DNA of 64,000 nucleotides, taken from Clostridium sp. CAG:710. GTDB lineage: Bacteria > Bacillota_I > Bacilli_A > RF39 > UBA660. The stretch is taken from NCBI GenBank assembly GCA_000432595.1, contig HF996851.1:34037-98036 (forward strand), in the 5' to 3' direction. Below are positions 59,908 to 64,000 of this stretch, one piece after another (within the stretch, counting starts at the first letter, position 1; each line of letters opens with the position of its first letter). Below the pieces are notes generated by a model, which was given only the letters and a program-made list of their open reading frames with translations, was not told the origin of the DNA and did no database searches. A program made the translations under genes and the position numbers.

Positions 59908-61167
59908 ATGGCAAAGAAAAACAATAAAAATGAAATCAAAGTTAAAATTGAAGGAGAAAACTGGTCTAACGCATTAGATAAAGTTTTTAAGAAAAAAAAT
60001 AAAGATGTAACTATTCCTGGTTTTAGAAAAGGAAAAGCTCCTAAAGACATTTTCTTAAAGAAATATGGAATCGAAAGCTTATTCTTAGACGCTTGTGATG
60101 AGGTTATTGGAGATGCTTATACAAAAGCATTAGAAAACTCTAAATTAGTACCTGTTGCTAGGCCAAAAGTAGATATTAAAAATGTTGACTCTACAGGAGT
60201 AGAATTCTCTTTTACTATAGTAACTAAACCAGAAGTAAACATTAAAAAATACAAAGGATTAAAAGTTACTAAAGAAAAAGTTAGTGTTACTAAAGAAGAA
60301 ATAGAACATGAAATTTCTCATATTCTAGAACGTTATACTGACCTTGTTACTAAAGAAGGAACAGTAGAAAATGGTGATGTTGCAATCATAGACTTTGAAG
60401 GATTCAAAGATGGAGTAGCGTTCGATGGTGGTAAAGGAGAAAACTACGAACTAGAAATAGGTAGTAATACATTTATTCCAGGATTTGAAGAACAATTAAT
60501 TGGAATGAAAGCTAATGAAGAAAAAGAAATCAAAGTAACATTCCCAAATGAATATCCACAAGAAGATCTAAAAGGTAAAGAAGTAACATTTAAAGTAAAA
60601 GTTAATGAAGTAAAAGAAAAACAAAAAAGAGAATTAGATGCTGATTTATTTGAAGATTTAGCTATGGAAGGTGTTAATTCAAAAGAAACACTTGAAGAAG
60701 AAATTAAGGCTAATATAAAAGCAAATAAAGAAATGGAAGCAGAAAATAAATATATTGATTCGTTACTAGAAACAGTTGGTAAAAATGTAGAAGTAGATAT
60801 TCCTGAAGAAATGGTTGAAGAAGAAGTAGACAGATTAATGCATCGTTATGAAGAACAATTAAAAATGCAAGGAATATCACTAGATTTATATTATCAATTT
60901 ACTAGAACAACAGAAAAAGATTTAAGAAATCAACTTGAAAAAGAAGCTTATAACAATGTATTATATCGTTTAATGCTTGAAGAAATAGCTAAACTAGAAA
61001 AAATTGAAGTTAGTGATGAAGAAGCAGATAAAAGAGCTTCAGAATTAGCTGAAAAATACAAGATGAAAAAAGATGAATTTGTTGAAGCATTTGGTGGAAT
61101 TGAATTCATTAAATATGATCTTGAAATGAATAAAGTAATTGACTTACTTAAAGAAGAAAATAAATAA
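59908..61167 (+). CDS. tig: Trigger factor (ribosome-bound chaperone and prolyl isomerase)
   Basis: The protein has 419 residues: ribosome-binding domain with the signature 'IPGFRKGKAPKDIFLKKYG', FKBP-type isomerase domain (about 150-235) with 'VENGDVAIIDFEGFKDGVAFDGGKGENYELEIG' and 'NEYPQEDLKGKEVTFKVKV', and the C-terminal chaperone arms. AGGAGG (59899-59904) selects ATG 59908. Ribosome-binding residues are present but the domain is a little shorter at the start than in E. coli. Confidence 0.96.
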   Translation: MAKKNNKNEIKVKIEGENWSNALDKVFKKKNKDVTIPGFRKGKAPKDIFLKKYGIESLFLDACDEVIGDAYTKALENSKLVPVARPKVDIKNVDSTGVEFSFTIVTKPEVNIKKYKGLKVTKEKVSVTKEEIEHEISHILERYTDLVTKEGTVENGDVAIIDFEGFKDGVAFDGGKGENYELEIGSNTFIPGFEEQLIGMKANEEKEIKVTFPNEYPQEDLKGKEVTFKVKVNEVKEKQKRELDADLFEDLAMEGVNSKETLEEEIKANIKANKEMEAENKYIDSLLETVGKNVEVDIPEEMVEEEVDRLMHRYEEQLKMQGISLDLYYQFTRTTEKDLRNQLEKEAYNNVLYRLMLEEIAKLEKIEVSDEEADKRASELAEKYKMKKDEFVEAFGGIEFIKYDLEMNKVIDLLKEENK

Positions 61168-61177
61168 TAGTCTTAAA

Positions 61178-61203
61178 AGTGCAAAAAAAATGCACTTTTT
61201 TTA
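61178..61203 (+). terminator. Trigger factor terminator
   Basis: AAGTGCA and TGCACTT pair around an A-rich loop and run into T residues. Confidence 0.8.
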
Positions 61204-61275
61204 GTTGTAATATTTAAAAAAAAATTAATATATGATATTATAAATAATAGATAAAAAGAATAAAGGGTGAAGTGT

Positions 61276-62646
61276 ATGGATATTGTAAAACCTATAAAAG
61301 AAATATTTAAAGCATATGATATAAGAGGAAAATTTCCAGATGAAATAAATAGAGATGTTGCATATACCATTGGAAAAGCATATGGTACAAAGCTCTTATC
61401 TATTGGTAAAAATAAATGTATAGTTGGATATGATAATAGAGAATCATCTATTGAATTATCACTTTCATTATCACTTGGTATTTTATCAACTGGAGTTGAT
61501 GTTATAAACCTTGGACTAGTTACAACACCAATGGCAATATACTCAAAAGAAGTATTAAAAATACCTAGTTATGTAATGGTTACCGCAAGCCATAATCCTA
61601 AAGATGACAATGGATTTAAATTTTCATTTGATGAAAGTGGTAATGTTAAAGGTGATGATATAGACAAGTTCTACGATCTTGTCATAAGTGGAAACTTTAA
61701 AGAAGGTATGGGTAAATTTTCTAGATACAATGTAGAAAAAGATTACTTAGAGTTATTTAGAAGAGGAATAAACCTTGGAGATAAAAAATTAAAGGTAGTA
61801 ATTGATCTTGCTAATGGTACTACTAGTTGTATTGCTAGAGAACTTTTTGAACAATTTGATATAGATTTAACTATTATAAATGAAGAAAGTGATTCTAGTT
61901 TTCCTAATCATCACCCTGATCCTTGCGTTGCCGCAAATCAAAAACAACTACAAGATAAAGTACTTGAACTTCATGCTGATTTAGGTATTGGATTTGATGG
62001 TGATGGAGATAGATGCGGTATAGTTGATAATCTTGGTCATATAATCCCAACAGATATTTATATGGCTATTATGTGTAAGGACATTATATTAAATAATGAA
62101 GATAAAAGAATCTTATATGATGTAAAATGTTCTAATGCATTAAAAGATGAAATAGTAAAATGGGGAGGAGTTCCTATTTGCTACAGAACAGGTGCCTCAT
62201 ATACAATGGCTAAAGTAATTGATGATAATATATTATTTGGTGGAGAATACTCAGGCCATGTGTTCTTTAATGATAGAATACCAGTTATTGGAAGTGGAAT
62301 ATATGCAGGTCTTAGAATGGTAGAAGTTCTATCTAAAACAGATAAAAAGCTTAGCGATTTAGTAGATAGCATAAGCAAGTATTATTCAACTGAAGAAATC
62401 AAAATACATTCACCAAATGATATAAAGGATAGAGTAATTGAGGATATTAAAAAATACTGTATTAATATGAGATTTAATATAGATTTAACTGATGGTGTTA
62501 AAATAATTAGACCTGATTCCTGGGCACTTATTAGGGTAAGTAATACTGGCCCTAACATAACAGTAAGATTTGAAGCTGATACTGAAGATAAATTATTCTT
62601 AATAAAAAGAGAGTTTACTAATTTAGTTAAATATTTTAACAAATAA
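61276..62646 (+). CDS. Phosphomannomutase/phosphoglucomutase
   Basis: The protein has 456 residues and four mutase domains: 'FKAYDIRGKFPDEIN', the phosphoserine loop 'VTASHNPKDDNGFK', the metal loop 'GIGFDGDGDRCGIVD', the sugar loop 'FGGEYSGHVFF' and the C-terminal phosphate-binding 'RVSNTGPNITVRFEAD'. The order and motifs fit the AlgC/ManB subfamily, which interconverts hexose 1- and 6-phosphates for glycan precursors. AAAGGGTGA selects ATG 61276. A strong hairpin follows. Confidence 0.93.
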   Translation: MDIVKPIKEIFKAYDIRGKFPDEINRDVAYTIGKAYGTKLLSIGKNKCIVGYDNRESSIELSLSLSLGILSTGVDVINLGLVTTPMAIYSKEVLKIPSYVMVTASHNPKDDNGFKFSFDESGNVKGDDIDKFYDLVISGNFKEGMGKFSRYNVEKDYLELFRRGINLGDKKLKVVIDLANGTTSCIARELFEQFDIDLTIINEESDSSFPNHHPDPCVAANQKQLQDKVLELHADLGIGFDGDGDRCGIVDNLGHIIPTDIYMAIMCKDIILNNEDKRILYDVKCSNALKDEIVKWGGVPICYRTGASYTMAKVIDDNILFGGEYSGHVFFNDRIPVIGSGIYAGLRMVEVLSKTDKKLSDLVDSISKYYSTEEIKIHSPNDIKDRVIEDIKKYCINMRFNIDLTDGVKIIRPDSWALIRVSNTGPNITVRFEADTEDKLFLIKREFTNLVKYFNK

Positions 62647-62670
62647 CATATTTAAGTACCATTCATTTAG

Positions 62671-62706
62671 GGAGTATTGATAAGTTTCAATACTCTTTTA
62701 TTTTTT
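62671..62706 (+). terminator. Terminator after the mutase gene
   Basis: GAGTATTGA and TCAATACTC form a perfect 9-bp stem and run into T-rich sequence. Confidence 0.85.
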
Positions 62707-62780
62707 TTTAAACTGTTGTATAATCAATTTAAGCTTATAAGCCTTACTTTTTTATAATAAATGATAGGAGGAATATATAT

Positions 62781-63034
62781 CATTTTTTACAAGTTAATTT
62801 TGCATATAATTCAAATAAAATTGAGGCTGGAAGATTAACAGAAGATGCAACCGAAGAAATATTTGAAACAAATTCATTTATTCCCAAAAAGAGAGAAGCA
62901 GTTAAATTTGATGATTTAACAGATTTATTACAATGTTACAATGCACTTAAATAATATTTTAGAAGACAAATTAGATAGAAATTTAATATGTAAGGATTTC
63001 TTACATGCTGCTGAAGATACTAAAAATCATTAAA
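62781..63034 (+). pseudogene. Fic family protein, 5' relic
   Basis: In the 460-bp gap before the KilA-N gene, one frame (to 62953) reads 'VNFAYNSNKIEAGRLTEDAT' then 'FIPKKREAVKFDDLTDLLQ', the N-terminal pattern of Fic/DOC AMP-transferases, including the inhibitory-helix-like SNKIE region. A second frame continues 'NNILEDKLDRNLICKDFLHAAED' to a stop at 63034. The catalytic HPFxxGNG motif is absent. AGGAGG precedes an ATATATC sequence where the start ATG is lost. The remnant is about 80 residues out of more than 200. Confidence 0.7.
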
Positions 63035-63108
63035 TGAAATTGATTTTTAATATATATTTGAATTTTTTTGCAGTATCTAAAATTTATAATAGAAAGGAAG
63101 GATAATAT

Positions 63109-63978
63109 ATGAATAATAAAATTACAGCAAAAATTAATGTAAAAGACAATTTGATAAATGTAATGAGAGTTGATAATATAGATTATATATCTTTGACAGA
63201 TTTAGCAAGATATAAAAACCCTGATAATCCTGGTGATGTAGTTATTAAGTGGATGAGCAATAAAAGTTCTTTTGATTTTTATTCACTTTGGGAAGAACTA
63301 TTTAATGAAAATTTTAAACTAGCGGAATCTCGCGAGTTTAAAAATGACTCTGCAAATAATTCTTTTACAATGAGCCCTTCTAGATGGATAAATACTACAA
63401 ATGCTAAGGGTTTTGTAAGTAAAAGAGGAAAATATGATGGAGGCACATTTGCACATCCGGATATTGCCTTAGAGTTTGCGTCTTGGATAGATCCTGCATT
63501 TAAGTTATATTTGATTCAAGAATTTGAAAGATTAAAATATAATGAAACATATCAAGAAAAAATAGAATGGTCTGTTAGAAGAAGCTTATCAAAAACAAAT
63601 TATAGAATACATACTGATAGTATTAAAGAAAATTTAGTTCCTACTTTAACAGAAAAACAGAAACTTTTTGTTTATGCTAATGAAGCAGATGTAATAAATG
63701 TAGCATTGTTTGGAATGACTGCAAAAGAATGGAGAGGAAACAATCCAAAATTAGAAGGTAATATAAGAGATTATACAGATATTTTGCATTTAGTTGTTTT
63801 ATCTAATTTAGAGGTATTAAATGCAAGTATGATAGAAAATAACATTAGCCAAAAAGATAGATTAGAAAAATTAAATGAAACTGCTAGAAGGCAAATAACT
63901 ATTTTAGCAAGCGATAATAATATAATGGGTATAACGAAGTTAGATAATCAAAAATTAATTGGAGGGGCAAATGAGTAA
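63109..63978 (+). CDS. KilA-N domain protein
   Basis: The protein has 289 residues. The N-terminal half is the KilA-N DNA-binding domain: 'VDNIDYISLTDLARYKNPDN', 'VIKWMSNKSSFDFYSLWEEL', 'SPSRWINTTNAKGF' and 'GGTFAHPDIALEFASWI'. The C-terminal half has 'EFERLKYNETYQEKIEW', 'FVYANEADVINVALFGMTAKEW' and 'IRDYTDILHLVVLSNLE'. Such proteins are typical of phages and integrated elements, also kept as bacterial genes of unknown use. AGGAAGG precedes ATG 63109. A decayed relative lies at 24288-24971. Confidence 0.9.
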   Translation: MNNKITAKINVKDNLINVMRVDNIDYISLTDLARYKNPDNPGDVVIKWMSNKSSFDFYSLWEELFNENFKLAESREFKNDSANNSFTMSPSRWINTTNAKGFVSKRGKYDGGTFAHPDIALEFASWIDPAFKLYLIQEFERLKYNETYQEKIEWSVRRSLSKTNYRIHTDSIKENLVPTLTEKQKLFVYANEADVINVALFGMTAKEWRGNNPKLEGNIRDYTDILHLVVLSNLEVLNASMIENNISQKDRLEKLNETARRQITILASDNNIMGITKLDNQKLIGGANE

Positions 63979-64000
63979 GTATTGTATGATTGAAATTGCT
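63971..64000 (+). CDS. Start of a further gene, possibly CutA-like
   Basis: ATG 63971, eight bases inside the KilA-N gene and behind GGAGGGG, opens 'MSKYCMIEIA' before the window ends. The beginning resembles divalent-cation tolerance CutA proteins, but ten residues are too few to be sure. Confidence 0.35.
   Translation, partial: MSKYCMIEIA

Noticed and set aside
1..64000. CRISPR array, rRNA genes, insertion sequences, replication origin
   Set aside because: No regularly spaced repeats, no conserved rRNA stretches, no transposase frames with terminal repeats, and no DnaA-box cluster were found.

Overview
The window comes from a strongly AT-rich, low-GC Gram-positive bacterium with a peptidoglycan wall. 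It uses the standard bacterial code: TAA, TAG and TGA all end genes. Conserved blocks match Bacilli and Clostridia gene order: ireB-ruvX-DUF1292-mltG-trmR-U32 pair-greA, and dnaG-rpoD-trmK. The many exported proteins with a SipW/TasA-type leader, together with very low GC, suggest an uncultured gut Firmicute (RF39/Erysipelotrichia-like or related). That placement is inference.

Layout. 1-885: two tandem helix-turn-helix-like proteins. 964-10452: housekeeping genes, with rhomboid protease, IreB, RuvX, MltG, the tRNA wobble-uridine genes (TrmR plus two U32 proteins), an HD phosphohydrolase, GreA and Tgt. 10462-13250: small membrane proteins, a HipA-like kinase and a YunG-like protein. 13251-15180: a TasA-like surface-protein cassette whose promoter spacer is a pure G10 tract, bounded by 20-bp direct repeats. 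15199-19896 (minus strand): a two-component system, a coiled-coil protein, a ligand-less ZnuA-like lipoprotein and YidD. 20038-24185: an unknown protein, RNase III, an RNase J-like protein with a decayed active site, bS21, YqeY and tRNA-Thr. 24288-30333: an accessory stretch with a KilA-N pseudogene, a structured leader or small RNA, a broken gene, a three-gene ABC-2 exporter and two membrane-linked XRE regulators. 30640-32721: small unknown proteins, a MazG-like pyrophosphohydrolase and a kinase-fold protein. 32809-36787: MutS, CvpA, thioredoxin and a YqfQ-like protein. 36891-42722: a type IV pilus/type II secretion-like inner-membrane set (GspF-like protein, prepilin peptidase) with a membrane-anchored dead trypsin-like protein and a HELGH metalloprotease. 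42756-45513: UvsE and a second TasA-like gene broken by a 97-bp tandem duplication. 45574-49176: dnaG-rpoD-trmK. 49314-54165: a 1278-residue unknown protein and a ProA-like protein without its catalytic cysteine, behind a second copy of the G-rich promoter. 54219-59827: a small protein with a CTG start, two more TasA-like proteins and several small membrane proteins. 59908-64000: trigger factor, phosphohexomutase, a Fic relic, an intact KilA-N protein and the first codons of a possible CutA.

The genes with clear functions cover wall synthesis (MltG, IreB), tRNA modification (TrmR, U32 proteins, Tgt, TrmK), RNA turnover (RNase III, RNase J-like), replication and transcription start (DnaG, RpoD), mismatch and UV repair (MutS, UvsE) and protein folding (trigger factor, thioredoxin). 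The most unusual part is the surface and accessory layer. It has four TasA-like proteins, one behind a promoter built like a slipped-strand phase switch and one currently out of frame. A second operon of unknown proteins sits behind the same promoter module with its G run interrupted.
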